Shown: one piece after another, positions 41,388 through 51,864 of the stretch
Layout: every line of letters starts with the position of its first letter
How positions within the stretch are numbered: position 1 is the stretch's first letter
DNA from: Symbiodinium natans
Lineage: Eukaryota; Sar; Dinophyceae; Suessiales; Symbiodiniaceae
DNA length: 64,000 bases
Direction of reading: 5' to 3'
Assembly: GCA_905221605.1 (NCBI GenBank)
Contig: CAJNDS010002213.1
Location: forward strand, 1 to 64,000
Notes under the pieces: generated by a model
Database searches by the model: none
The model's input: only the letters and a program-made list of their open reading frames with translations
Told to the model about the DNA's origin: nothing
Translations under genes and position numbers: made by a program

Positions 41388-41669
41388 GCTAGGGTTTAGG
41401 GTTTAGGGTTTAGGGTTTAGGGTTTAGGGTTTAGGGTTTAGGGTTTAGGGTTTAGGGTTTGGGGTTTGGGGTTTGGGGTTTGGGGTTTGGGGTTTGGGGT
41501 TTGGGGTTTGGGGTTTGGGGTTTGGGGTTGGGGGGTTGGGGTTTGGGGTTTGGGGTTTGGGGTTTGGGGTTTGGGGTTTGGGGTTTGGGGTTTGGGGTTT
41601 GGGGTTTGGGGTGTGGGGTTTGGGGTTTGGGGTTTGGGGTTTGGGGCTTGGGGCTTGGGGTTTAGGGTC
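41388..41669. repeat. TTTAGGG array converting into a (TTTGGGG)n array
   Basis: About ten TTTAGGG units (to about 41460) are followed without a break by about 28 TTTGGGG units, with a few variants (GTTGGGGG, TGTGGGG, CTTGGGG), ending in TTTAGGG. Every frame is open on both strands, so the open frames here are meaningless. Confidence 0.95.
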
Positions 41670-42693
41670 ACAGGCGATTTTGAGTTTAGAATATGGCTAC
41701 TACACTAGTCGGTGCGCAGGAAGTAGAGTTTCGCGTCCAGGGATACCATACTACCACAAGAAGTAGGGCCTGTTTGAAGGCCATTTTGGTATTGTAATTG
41801 CTGCTCTAAAAGCCGAGGAATAAACAAGGTCGGCTTTCTTATTCCCACAGAATAAGGAAAACCAAAAAGCTGAAAGTTCACTTTGATACGTAAGAATGAG
41901 GTGAAGGGTGGTGGATACAGAGGTGTGGTGGTGGGGGGTGGAGGTGGGCGGGGTTGGTGGTGGGGCGGGGGGGGGAGTAGAGGATCCCATGACAGGCTCT
42001 CAGGTTTTTGCTTCGTGGTTAGGGCTGCGGGTGGAGGGTTTCAAATTTGGTGCCGTGTAGGCCTGGGCTGCTTGAGTGTGACGTTGGCATCCGGCCCCAA
42101 ACCCCTAACCCTCGACCCTACACGTCGCTTGAAAAGATTGAGGGTGTGGGGCTTCATTAGGATTTGGGGCCCTCTGCGACACGAAAGGGGGACCCGCCAA
42201 CAAGCTAAGTGCAGTCAGTAGGGCTCAGGGCTCAGGGGCTTAGGGCTTCTGACATTAAACTCTACGATTTGTGTTTTGTTTTTTGGGGGGCCAGAAATCC
42301 CACCCACCTCCCTGGCGCACCTCTTGCATGCTCGTAAAAGAAGCTGTCGTTAGCATGTCCTGCGGCAGGGGGGTGGCAAGGACTCTAACACCCTAAACCC
42401 CAGGAGATTAGAACTATAATCGTATTATATGCTTTTAGGGCTGTCGCAGGTCTTAGGGTTTCAGGCTTCACATGCATACTCAGCTTGCCTGCGCCATGTC
42501 CCGGAAAGCCTAAACCCTGCCCAGCAAGCATGGCAGCTTCGGGCTTAGGGTGCTGTTGATGCAAGAGAGCCCCACCCTCTCCCAACAGCAGTGTTTGAAT
42601 GCATGTTTTTGTTCGCCGCTTCCTCAAGCCTTGGAGGCTCAGCAGCAGGAAGCATGAGGCATGGCCACTGCACAAGGATGACACGCACAGACG
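41670..42693. other. Unique spacer, no supported gene
   Basis: 41811-41885 has ATTCC/GGAAT and AAAGTTCA words shared with other MITE remnants. 41900-41980 is GT/G-rich low complexity. 42385-42680 is unique, with weak open frames only. Confidence 0.4.
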
Positions 42694-43012
42694 ATGTCAA
42701 CACTTTCGACTGCACAACTCAAGAAGTGTACAAAGAGGCAGTTAGGCCATAGCCACAAACCACGTTGTTCGTTTGCTTTGCTGCGAGAAAAAGACATAAG
42801 GGATTTCCGTGCCTTGTTCATGCATATCGCTGGCCCCGAACTGGTTTGGTCTTTCCTTGGTGGTCTGAACCTTCTGGTTGGGATTCGATTTCTTGGTGAC
42901 TTCCTGCTGGCGAATCTTTGGGACTAACGACATGGAGAACCCAATGTACAAGATGTACCTGATCAACCCTTTGATCGTCAGCAGGTGCATTAGCCTCGTG
43001 GCGTGGCATGTT
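42694..43012 (+). CDS. Possible exon(s) of a membrane protein, unrecognised
   Basis: A repeat-free island. One plus frame (42694-42927) reads KDIRDFRALFMHIAGPELVW and then a hydrophobic stretch (GLNLLVGIRFLGDFLLANLW). The next frame continues from an ATG at 42932 as MENPMYKMYLINPLIVSRCI...AWHVW, with third positions rich in G/C, up to a GTAGGT that could be a splice donor (43015). The two frames overlap and together look like one membrane protein with a 1-base frame break, or two exons. The opposite strand is also open. No family recognised. Confidence 0.25.
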
Positions 43013-43020
43013 TGGGTAGG

Positions 43021-44287
43021 TTTGGGGTTTGGAAAGGGCCGCTCAAAAAAAAATCTAGTCCCCCAAAATGGTAGGATTCCCTTAATCAGGACCCGAATCA
43101 GGTACCCCTTACTGTCGGAAGTCCACAGATCTCCAGGGACTTCAATGAGGGTTGACGGCTAAGGATTTGGTGGGCTCAGGGCACCCTGAACCTGAAACCA
43201 GTAACCCTGAACCCTAAACCCTAGACCCTAAACCCTAAACCCTAACTTCAGCCACTCCACGCCCTCCCTGCAAGTATGGAATCCGAAGCCCCGCAACATC
43301 CGTCAGCCCTGCGAGCATTGCGGAAAGGCAGACCTGCGCATTCTCTTTAGAGCGTCGGGAAGTTTAGGGCACACCCCATCAACCTTGAACCCTAAGCCCC
43401 TAAGCCCGGAAGCCCTAAACCCGAAACTGCCCTCCCCCCTGCGAACCAGAAGTCCTAACCCTAAACCCTAAACCCTAAACCCTAAACCCTAAACCCTGAA
43501 CTTGAAGTCCAAAGCGGCCCCTCAAACCCCAAAGCCGCCATGGCCCCACGTGCCTCAAATGCAACCAGTTTCAGGCTGGACAACATGCGCAACGCGGATT
43601 CCTGCCCGGATGGCCGGGTCTAGGCATTCTCAAATTCAGGGTTAGGGTTTAGGGTTTAAGGTTTAGGGTTTAAGGTTTAGGGTTAGGGTTTAGGGTTTAG
43701 GGTTCAGGGTCTAATGTCTTGGCTGCACTCAGTCGGGTAGCTATAAGTTAAACGTTTAGCTGCCTTCATAAGAAACCTAATAAACCCAAAAAAGGTAAGG
43801 ATCTAAAGTTACAGTAAAGTACCACAAAGAATGTCATGATGTGCAAGACTTCTAGAATTTAGGGTTGGGTTGCCTGGGGGAGGGGGGGGGACTTGTGCTT
43901 GCTGATGAACTCATGCAGAACGTAGAACACCAGCTCTTTGACCCAAACTAAGCGTTCCCAACACCCTCACGGGCCTCAAGGTAGCTTCTTTGGGGTTGAG
44001 GGTTGAGGGTGTATCTGGGGTATCTTACACACACACACACACACCCAACCAAATCTCAACAAGGGGCTCAAGGTACCTTAGCCGGGGTTCAGGGTTGAGA
44101 GAATGGGGCACGTCAGGGAGGAGAAGCAAGTCTCGGATCTCAGGCCATCGCTTCCAGGCTTAGGGTTTGGGGTCCGCTTCGCCCAAGACCTGTGCCCCAA
44201 ACCCCAACTGAAGCACCCCTTCCCAAAAGCCCAAAATCACAGAACATTTATGAGAGTCCTCATGAAAAATACCTATACGGCCTACAC
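43021..44287. other. Spacer with short ITS tracts
   Basis: 43052-43135 contains GGTAGGATTCCCTTAATCAGGACC, related to family A in reverse. CCCTAAA 43203-43245 and 43455-43500, TTTAGGG/TTTAAGG 43640-43710, an (AC)n run at 44028-44044. No supported gene. Confidence 0.5.
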
Positions 44288-44387
44288 TTTGGGATGTTCC
44301 CCCTTATACCAACAGTCCTGAATAGGGATTCGAGTACCCCGATTGTCATCTCCATTAAGGACTGTTAGTATAAGGGGGAACATCCAA
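44288..44387. mobile_element. MITE-like element, family H (intact copy)
   Basis: Terminal inverted repeats of about 27 bp: GATGTTCCCCCTTATACCAA CAGTCCT on the left and its inverse (one or two mismatches) on the right, ending 44385. CCTACAC occurs on both sides (44281-44287 and 44388-44394) as a likely 7-bp target duplication. Confidence 0.85.
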
Positions 44388-45401
44388 CCTACACCCTAGA
44401 GCCAACCCCTCTCAGTCCTCCGTCACTGTCGCCATCTTAAAGAGCGGTGCCTGCTCAAGCGTGGACTGGTTGGGAGGTTGGATTTTGGGGTTTAGGGTTT
44501 AGGGTCCGCGAGCGGGGCCGAAACCCTAAAAACCCTAAAAACCCTAAACCCCTGTAAGGCAGTATACAAGGGTCATGGCTGTTGCTGCGGTTAAGCTTCG
44601 CCTCCGGGTGCGTTAACGCCTTTTGACCACAAACTTCAGTTCTCAACCACAAACTTCAGTTCTCAACTCCTCAATCCAGCGTGTTAGAGTAAACCCTAAA
44701 CCCCAAACCTTAAACCCTGAGCCCCCTGAACTCTAAACCCTAAGCCCTTAAATCCCAGAACCTAACCCGCAAGCCAGTCAGAGCTTACACCTCAAAAGGC
44801 CCAGGTTAGCGTTTCGGGCTTGTGGGCTTCAGGGTTCAGGGGGTTAAGGGTTCGAGGGTTAGGGTTCAGGGGGTTAAGGGTTTAGGGTTTAGGGCTTAAG
44901 GTTGCAAGGGTTCGAGGGGCTTCGGGTTTGGGGGGCTTGGGAGGTTTGAGAGTTTAAGGGTTTAACCCTTAACCCTAAACCCTAAACCCTGGTTTAAGGA
45001 CTTTACGCGCCTCGGCCCCGATACTCGCCGCCAGAGTGAGCATCGCGCCCGCGGCGGCCAAGTCTTGGCAGGGCTCAAGTGTTCAAGGCGTGATTTTGGG
45101 GTCTAGGGTTTAGGGATTAGGGTAATTTCTTAGTCTTCTGCGTCTTCAATGTTTTCAGTTGTGGCGCTGATCGCATCCATGCGGTTGTCAACAAGCCAGA
45201 CTCAAACCCGATCCCTAAACCCTCAAACCCTCTGCAAACCCCATGCAAACCCTGCACAAACCCTAAATCGAATTTGGCAACCTTGGGGTCTACCATGTCG
45301 CTCTCTAAGGAAGCTGAAGAAAAGACGGTCCCGATGCCCTACTCGCCCAAAACCGCCCTTTAGGGTATGGTTTTGGGGATTGAAGGTTTAAAGACCTGAG
45401 C
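44388..45401. other. Spacer with degenerate ITS
   Basis: CCCTAAAAA words 44520-44555, CCCTAAA variants 44690-44760, TTTAGGG/GTTAAGGG 44830-44905. At 44955-44990 TTTAAGGGTTTAACCCTTAA joins G-rich and C-rich repeats in end-to-end polarity. The frame 45149-45391 contains repeats and is not convincing. Confidence 0.5.
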
Positions 45402-45470
45402 CCTAAACCCTAAACCCTAAACCCTAAACCCTAAACCCTAAACCCTACACCCTAAACCCTAAACCCTAGG
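45402..45470. repeat. (CCCTAAA)n array
   Basis: About ten units with one CCCTACA variant. Confidence 0.9.
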
Positions 45471-45799
45471 TGGTTCGGATCAACATCCGCTGGCCTCGTG
45501 ATTTGGACGCGGAAGCGTTTGCAGCATGTTGGGCCTGCCCATGCCAAGGGAGAATAAGGGTTTAGGGTTTAGGGTTTAGGGGCTGAACACCACTTGCTGA
45601 AACACCCCCCCCCCCCAAAAAAAAAACCTATACTGCCCTTATAAGAAGGAGTTTCTTTTAGAATTAATAGCTTAGGGTCTTCAGGCTGTGCTTCAAGCGT
45701 CAGTGAGCTCTGGATTCTGGGTGGCTTCATCGGATGTTTTAGCACTTACCGAGCCTCTCACAATGGCGGCAAAACAGAAGCCAACACCTTAACGCGCAT
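45471..45799. other. Spacer with C-run/A-run module
   Basis: Short TTTAGGG tract 45560-45580, then CACC with a run of about 13 C and 10 A (45604-45628) followed by CTTATAAGAAGGAGTTTC, which resembles the interior of family C. No gene. Confidence 0.4.
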
Positions 45800-45907
45800 C
45801 TACTATTTGCTTAAGAACCCCAAAAGAACAAAAAATAATAGTCCCTATATTACCCGTAATAAGGAAGAATATTTCAATTTGTTCGGTGTTCTTAAGCAAT
45901 TACTAAT
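45800..45907. mobile_element. MITE-like element, family C (copy 2, best ends)
   Basis: The left end CTACTATTTGCTTAAGAACC and the right end GTGTTCTTAAGCAATTACTAA are near-perfect inverted repeats of about 20 bp. The AT-rich interior includes CCCTATATTACCCGTAATAAGG. Confidence 0.85.
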
Positions 45908-45929
45908 TATCTAAAAAGCCCCGGAAGCC

Positions 45930-46043
45930 ACCCTGTGAGTGCTAACGTCGGTGGCCGGTCTGCGCTCGGCACCCCGCACGAAATTGACCCTGTGAGTGCT
46001 AACGTCGGTGGCCGGTCTGCGCTCGGCACCCCGCACGAAATTG
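45930..46043. repeat. 57-bp perfect tandem duplication
   Basis: Units 45930-45986 and 45987-46043 are identical by eye. 57 is a multiple of three, so a frame through it repeats 19 residues (SANVGGRSALGTPHEI...). No gene can be confirmed. Confidence 0.95.
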
Positions 46044-46088
46044 CCAGAGTCTTGAAACACTATATGCGCCTTTTAACCATCACAAAAA

Positions 46089-46206
46089 GTACTCGTACTG
46101 CTAGTACTGCTAGTACTGCTAGTACTGCTAGTACTACTAGTACTACTAGTACTACTAGTACTACTAGTACTACTAGTACTACTAGTACTACTAGTACTAC
46201 TAGTAC
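46089..46206. repeat. 9-bp satellite TAGTACTGC/TAGTACTAC
   Basis: About four TAGTACTGC units followed by about eight TAGTACTAC units. It reads as Ser-Thr repeats in one frame and hydrophobic Val-Leu repeats on the other strand, so open frames are not evidence of a gene. Confidence 0.95.
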
Positions 46207-46950
46207 CGAACCCACACCCTGTTTCATGGAAGCAAAAACTGGAACAGAGTTCCTCAAGGGACTCTGGACATAGACAAGAGCTCCTGGAGCTACACGTCGG
46301 CAAGCTCAGGGGTTTCAGGGTTTCAGGGCTTCGGGCTTCAGGATTTTAGGGCCTGGGTTTTACAGGAGGGTTCGCGGTTTCAGGTTTTCAGTTGCAGCGT
46401 CTTAGGGTGTCGGGGTTCCTGAAGGGTATGTGCTGACACACAGTAAGATTCAGCCATAAACCCTTAACCCTAACTAGACCCTAAACCTCAAACCCCTAAA
46501 CCTAACAACTCAGGGCTTCTAGGATGGCTCGGCCTACGGAGAACTATTGCACATTGCCGCGCGCTATGCTTCGGTGCTCAGCCGTCCCCTCCTTCACCAT
46601 CGAAACTACGTCAATTAGTAGTAACCACAGCATTTGGTAAGAACAGCAGTGGCAAAAGTACTTCGAATAGATACCATCTACAATATGAATAAAATCACAA
46701 ATAGCAGAACTATTACAACAATAAGAATCATGGCAATCGAAAATCGTAGTAGTCTTAGTTGTGGTAGTGGTCATCAGTGGTAATCGTCAATAGTAGCAAT
46801 GATAGCACTAACGAATAACGATGATAAAAAAAGGGGGTGTAGGCGGTAAAGACATCAACGCCTCCCCAAACGACCCCCTCAACCCCCCTAAACCCCCCAA
46901 AACCCCAAAACCCCCCTAAACCCCAAAAACCCTCAAAATCCAACCTGAGT
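46207..46950. other. Spacer with trinucleotide-like low complexity
   Basis: 46590-46830 is a degenerate, A-rich stretch of GTAGTA/AATCATGG/GTAGTGGT words. 46860-46935 holds CCCCTAAA/CCCCAAAA words. No gene. Confidence 0.45.
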
Positions 46951-47034
46951 TGGGGGTGTCCGAAATTAGGGGTGCCTTGTTGGGGTCATGATTATAGGGA
47001 ATCCTACTATTTGGGGGACTATACTAGGATTCCC
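46951..47034. mobile_element. Family-A MITE-like element (truncated on the right)
   Basis: TGGGGGTGTCCGAAATTAGG, GGTGCCTTGTTGGGGTCATG and ATTTGGGGGACTATACTAGG match 60463-60566. The right inverted repeat is missing, and family-C copy 3 begins six bases later. Confidence 0.75.
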
Positions 47035-47039
47035 TTCCT

Positions 47040-47140
47040 CTACTATGTGCTTAAGAACACCCAAAATGAGTAATCCCTTTCTTACCCTTATAAGGAAGAA
47101 TGTTTTTTTTTCTTGGGGGGGGGGCTTAAGCACTTAGTAG
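47040..47140. mobile_element. MITE-like element, family C (copy 3)
   Basis: The left end CTACTATGTGCTTAAGAACA and the right end GGCTTAAGCACTTAGTAG form a terminal inverted repeat. The interior shares CCCTTATAAGGAAGAAT with copy 2, and a T run and a G run of about 10 lie near the right end. Confidence 0.85.
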
Positions 47141-48235
47141 ATTAGGGTGCCCGTATTTCCTAAACCCCCAGTTCGCATGTTCACACGGAAGTCCTGTGCC
47201 TCTGATCGCTCGAGCAGCTCCCTCAGGGCACTCTGCGCCTCCAGCAGCAGGAGGCTGGCAGAGCTTGGGTTTAGGGGGTACGGCCGAGGCAGCAGGGCTT
47301 ACCCAGTCCCAGGAGAGCCACCAAACCCCTGAAATTCTGAACCCCAAGCCCCAAAACCCTTGAACCCTTAAACCCCTTAAACCCTACAATCCCTAAAACA
47401 CCCCAAAATTCCCTAAAAACCCTAAAAGCCCTAAAGCCCAAAACCCCAACCCTCAAACCCCACACCCAACCCCCCTGAGCCACGGGACCAGCTGCCATGG
47501 ACCCTCCCGGACCTGCCGCTGGCCAGGAATGTGGCTTGCTGGCTCAGCGATGGCGGATTCTGGGCACTCGAGAGCCCTAAGCACATGAGCCTTACATTCG
47601 GCTCATACTCCTATGGAAAAAGAAGGTTTGGGCCCTTCAAGGTTAAGGGGCTTAGGGGGTTTTGAGATGTTCGCATCGTCGTCACGGTCGCGGGTGTCAA
47701 CATTGCACGCAGATGGGGAGTGCGTGATGCTGGGAAAAAAGGATCAGCGCCTCGTTTCTCGTAGCTGCAGAAGAGCTGAGCCTCACAGAAGCCTGGAACT
47801 TGGCTGTGGAACCCAGCGCAAGCAGGACAGCTGCCAAAGGCGCAGCGCTTGCCAGTAGTATGTGTGTCAAAAGGTGCAAGGGTGTTGACAAACGGCGCTT
47901 TGGAGCCTTCATAGCATCAACCTGGTCTATACAGAGGGCTAAGACCTAAACCCTCATCAACCAGACCAGGGAGGATGGGTTCAGGGGGCCCAATCTTGGT
48001 CGAACACGCGATGACGGTGAAAGTTGCGGATGCAAATCTGCGGCACGTTTTTTGTTCCAAACCCTGGGGTTCGCCTGCTTCAACCCTTTCCCTCGACAGG
48101 GGCAGAGGATTCAACCGAAGGCTAGGTGCATCTCAAAGGCTGTGGGGTCTAGGGTTTAGGGTTTAGGGTTTAGGGTTAACGGATTCTTTTGACGATGAGG
48201 CCTTTGTACAGAGCCACGTCAAAGGTAGTTCAACT
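47141..48235. other. Spacer with possible gene remnants, none recognised
   Basis: 47340-47465 is degenerate CCCTAAA-like. 47610-48130 is repeat-poor, and both strands have 60-80-codon frames; one minus frame (47697-47912) starts with ATG and has a hydrophobic N-terminal third. None has a known motif. A short TTTAGGG tract at 48152-48175. Confidence 0.35.
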
Positions 48236-49030
48236 CGACCAATGATGTTTTGTTGGGGTTCTTGCTCGAATGCCAGCCGACCCGAAGCAAGGATCCATTG
48301 AAGGTCCTCATTCGTCGCAGGCCATGCCGGTCTGAATACTTGTGCATGGCCTTGCGTACTTTCGAAGGACGCGCTTTGATGTTGTCCAAGTAGCCTTGTT
48401 TACAAAGAACACCTCGAACGGCTGCATCGTTGGGTGCAAGGCGCCATTGACCATCCGTTTGATGTGATAGAAACGAATGCCGCAGGCGCTCCGCTACGTC
48501 TTTGCTTCCGCTACGTCTTTGCTTTGGTCCGCGGCCCGAGGCAAGGCATCCAGCTGTTTTCGCAGTTTGTACGTGTTGTTCGAAACATTGACGAAAACAA
48601 ACATGGCCTCGTCAAAGTCGTTGTTCATGTACTTGTCCAGATATCCCAGCCTCCGCAGGGCCGAACGAACCATGTGCGAGGAGTCTTCGAGAATGAACGG
48701 CCCACCACCACGATGTATGGCAGAAGCCGCTGCGTTCCCATACTTTCTGCGGAGTTGGGAGGATGGGCTCGGGTGTGCGCTTTTCGGAATCAGAAATGCA
48801 AGCTCTTTTGTATACTTCTGCCAAGCCCGCGACCTGTCAGCCTCGGCCAGCCTGCACACTTCGAGCGTGGCACACTGCTGCGGAAACACCGTCAGTGGCC
48901 CCTTCGCGTTCCTGTGCCAAAACTTAGCTGCCGCATGGATGAGGTATTCCTGGGATTCCTCCTCCTTGTAGAAATCCAAATCCTGCGACGCAGGGGGCTG
49001 ACTGGGAACTGGAGACAGCACGGCCCTACA
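48236..49030 (-). pseudogene. Uncharacterised gene relic broken by a 17-bp tandem duplication
   Basis: The minus strand reads about 175 codons (49021 to 48494), hydrophilic and helical, with stretches such as EYLIHAAAKFWHRNAKGPLT and RSALRRLGYLDKYMNNDFDE. The coherent continuation (HSFLSHQTDGQWRLAPNDA and onward to about 48236) is in another frame. The switch lies at a perfect 17-bp tandem duplication (48490-48506 and 48507-48523), so one duplication accounts for both the shift and the stop. There is no ATG at the upstream end, where an AG-G could be a splice acceptor. I do not recognise the family. It may be a decayed gene or a region of uncertain assembly. Confidence 0.45.
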
Positions 49031-49326
49031 ACGTCTGTGAACCTATTGGCCTATCACTGTCGCAGGCCCATCCTTCAGGAAGCTCTGGCACAGTCGTGCC
49101 TCATCAGGGTGAAGTGACCAACCAGGAGCCAAGCTAGCTGCTTCGTGTTTGCGTGAAGACGCATGTTGCTTCGGATCTCGTGTGGTCAGCCTAAGGAACC
49201 GCCAGCAAAAGTAGGTTTATGGCTCGAATCTGCTTCTTTTTGTTCGGCGTCCATATGTAGCGTGTTTTGTCCGTTTTGTTGCCGGTTGCGTCCGGGCAGC
49301 GAGCACAACACGGGGGGAGCGTAATT
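49031..49326. other. Spacer, possible upstream exon DNA, nothing recognised
   Basis: Repeat-free and open on the minus strand in pieces. No motif. Confidence 0.3.
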
Positions 49327-49440
49327 GTGGGGGTGTGGGGGTGTGTTGGTCTGTTGGTCTGTTGGTCTGTTGGTGTGGGGGTGTGGGGGTGCGGGGGTGT
49401 GGGGGTGTGGGGGTGTGGCGGTGTGGGGCGTGGTGTGGGT
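49327..49440. repeat. GT/G-rich minisatellite (GGTGTGGG and TTGGTCTG units)
   Basis: GGGGTGTG units surround four TTGGTCTG units. Strongly G-rich on plus. Confidence 0.9.
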
Positions 49441-49680
49441 GACAGTGTTTGCCGCCGTGTGGGCAGGCTTTGTGGAATAGGCTTTGCCAGGGCGCGCTGG
49501 AAACTTCAGAAAATGAGGGTTGGCTTGGCTTCGCTTCGCTTGGCTTCGCTTTGGAAACCCTGAACCCTAAACCCGCCCGCGCCCGGGGGTGTTCTCGTTT
49601 TCGTTCCGCTCCCGCCGAGTTCACTCACTCGCAAGGGCCATGTCCCCGGGAGCCGTAGCAAAGCAAAAAAAGCTAAACAA
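49441..49680. other. Spacer with short GCTTGGCTTC repeats
   Basis: 49518-49555 repeats a TTGGCTTCGCTTCGC-type unit, and a short CCCTAAACCC word follows. No gene. Confidence 0.45.
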
Positions 49681-49923
49681 AAACACGAATATCTTAGAAA
49701 CACACACACACACACAGACACACAAGAATCACTGACAGGGGGACTGCAACTAATATATATATATATATATATAAATATATATATATATATGTACATGTAT
49801 ATATGTTTATGTAAATGTTTATGTATATGTTTATGTATATGTAAATCTATATGTGAAGGTATATGAATCTGAATATATATATATATATATGTGTAAATAT
49901 CTGTATATATAACGTTTTTCATG
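49681..49923. repeat. (AC)n and (AT)n microsatellite cluster
   Basis: CA run 49699-49718, TA runs 49753-49790 and 49874-49892, and TATATG/TTTATGTA imperfect repeats between them. Frames across it are compositional artefacts. Confidence 0.9.
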
Positions 49924-50789
49924 TTAAAGGGTGCCTTGGGCTAATCGTGCGGGCATGTGAAGTCGTATAGGTTTCATTTTTAACAGGACAGAAGCATGCA
50001 CTTCATGCAGCCGAGAATGTCTTTCTCTTAAGCCACACACAAGACGACACAGTTCAATTCCGGGTCTACAGGACGCAGAATGCACGCAAGAACGCTTATT
50101 GCAAGAATGGTATTGCAATGAGCACGCCTCGTGGTGGCCATCAAAGGATATATACGGGTCTGCAAACTGCACATGTCCAGTCCCGTCTTCGAGCATGGCC
50201 CTGACCCTGGGGCTGTTCTGTTGCACGGGCACCTCCAAAACCCGGACCCCAGCATCTTGGTACGCCCGGATGACATTGAAAGCTCGGGAAGGAATGAGCA
50301 CCAAAATAGAACTGCCAAGATGCAGGCGTTGAATGGCGTCCATGAAGTCAACATCACAAGTTAAGAGTGCAATGCTCCCAGTTCCAGCTGCTGTGGACAA
50401 GTCGCGCATGGCCCTCACAATGATATCATCATTGGCCTCTCCCTTCCCACCTTTGCATCGAGGCACTGGCTTAAAAACGATGCCGGGCTCGCGAAAAAAA
50501 CGCTGCCACTGCTGGCATCGCGTCCAGGCGGTGCAAAGACGCTTGTTCTCACGGTCCAGCCCACCTCCTGCAACTTGCTTATCCCGCACTTGATGGTACT
50601 GATACTGTGAATATCTGCGTCCACCAGGAACTCTACAATTTCTGCGGCATGGCAGGATTCAGGTCTGCTGGAGACAAGGCCAAGCTGCCGGACACGCGCT
50701 GCTCGTGGCCCTGCCCGGTCCTGCGAAAGGGGTTTGAGAAGATTTCCTACCACAATCTTGGAAGACACTTCTAGGCATGCTATTGCCAC
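49924..50789 (-). pseudogene. NYN/PIN-like ribonuclease-domain relic, frameshifted
   Basis: An upstream frame gives EIVEFLVDADIHSISTIKCG then GWTVRTSVFAPPGR (first Asp codon near 50619-50621), the usual first strand of an NYN domain (hydrophobic strand ending in a catalytic Asp). The domain then continues in a different frame from about 50520: QRFFREPGIVFKPVPR, KGEANDDIIVRAM and IALLTCDVDFMDAIQRL. The last matches the (S/G)xDxDF strand-helix of NYN/PIN nucleases, with the acidic residues kept. NYN proteins are RNases acting in RNA turnover or processing. The change of frame near 50510-50535 points to one small indel, or an error or unseen intron. The C-terminal ~80 codons, rich in Cys and His, are not recognised. 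An open minus frame at 50815-50997 with a GTAAGA donor-like end may be an upstream exon. Confidence 0.5.
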
Positions 50790-51864
50790 GCATTGTCACT
50801 ACAAGCCGCGCCTTCTTACCACAAAGTGGCAGGACAGCTATCTCTCCCCACCACTGCAAGTGCCACAGTCGCCGCCTTTGCTCATGTGAAGCCTGTGGGG
50901 TCCAGAGAGTCTGGCCGTTCTGCTGCCAGGTGGTGCGACGTGGTGCGGCAGTGGCATGGCCCGAGAAGTCACAGAGCTTCATCATGCTAGCCTGCAAGGA
51001 CTGCTGCCGTTGAACCAGAAAGTCCTTCGAACTGTGGTTGGAGGTTCAAGTCCGTACTCAAACAATGTTCCCCCAAGTGAGCCATGTGCAAATCTGAGCA
51101 AATGCCATTCAGAGCCCGAAGCCTCCACTGAACGCCCGAAAACCCGAAACCTAGAACCTAGAACTAAGCTCGAGCCCCAAATGCTGAAGCCATGCTGATT
51201 AGAGCGAGTCGCCGAAAGGCAAAGGCATGCTAACACGCCAGGCAAGAAGCCTTGATAGGTCGCATGGGCCTCAGGGTTGTCTACCTGCGTCGCCAGATTG
51301 TGGCTCCCTCCCTAAACTTCCCTCTATTCCCTAATTCCTAGGTTGCCCAGTGCCTCGGCTGAAAAAGGGTGCCCTCTCTTTGCCTTTAAGGGGTTTATAA
51401 ACCCCAAACCCAAAACTTCCCTAAGCCCTAAGCCATGCTGCCTGCTGATGGTCACGAACCTCTTCGAATGGCCTTGGCGAGACCCTAAACCCTAGATGGG
51501 TTTAGGATTCAGGGTTCAGGGTTGAGGGTTTAGTGAGGGTTTTGGGTTTCTTGAGGTAGATGGGAGCTGAGTCCGAGTAGTTTCGGTTGATCCGGGTTTG
51601 GGGTTTTAAGGTTTAGGGTTTAGTTTAAGGTTTGGGGCTTAGGACTCTAGATGAAATTTCGACGGCTTTAAAATTCTGGCTTTTTGCGAGCACTCAAGCT
51701 GTCAGAGCCAAAATCACAGCCCTTATTACGTGCGAGAAGCCAAAGAACCCTAAGACACTAAACCCTACAGCCCCTGAAAAAGAATCATGATTGTCGTACA
51801 TACTTTCTAGGGGTTGTTCTGGGGCGCATTGGGTCCTACTAAACCCAAAAAGAACTTAACCCCA
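50790..51864. other. Possible upstream exon DNA, then spacer with decayed MITE
   Basis: 50815-51020 is repeat-free. 51348-51402 has CCTAGGTTGCCCAGTGCCTC and GGGTGCCCTCTCTTTG, a decayed family-B end. TTTAGGG-like words 51495-51530 and 51600-51640. No further gene recognised. Confidence 0.4.

Noticed and set aside
41438-41766. Several overlapping open frames with GFGVWGL- or TPNPKPQ-type repeats
   Set aside because: They are translations of the TTTGGGG array, which has no stop codons in any frame on either strand.
46060-46303. Hydrophobic Val-Leu frame and Ser-Thr frames over the 9-bp satellite
   Set aside because: Artefacts of the repeat. The same DNA gives long open frames on both strands.
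51030-51060. GGTTCAAGTCC-like string suggesting a tRNA T arm
   Set aside because: The flanking bases do not pair into a T stem, and no acceptor or anticodon stem is visible.
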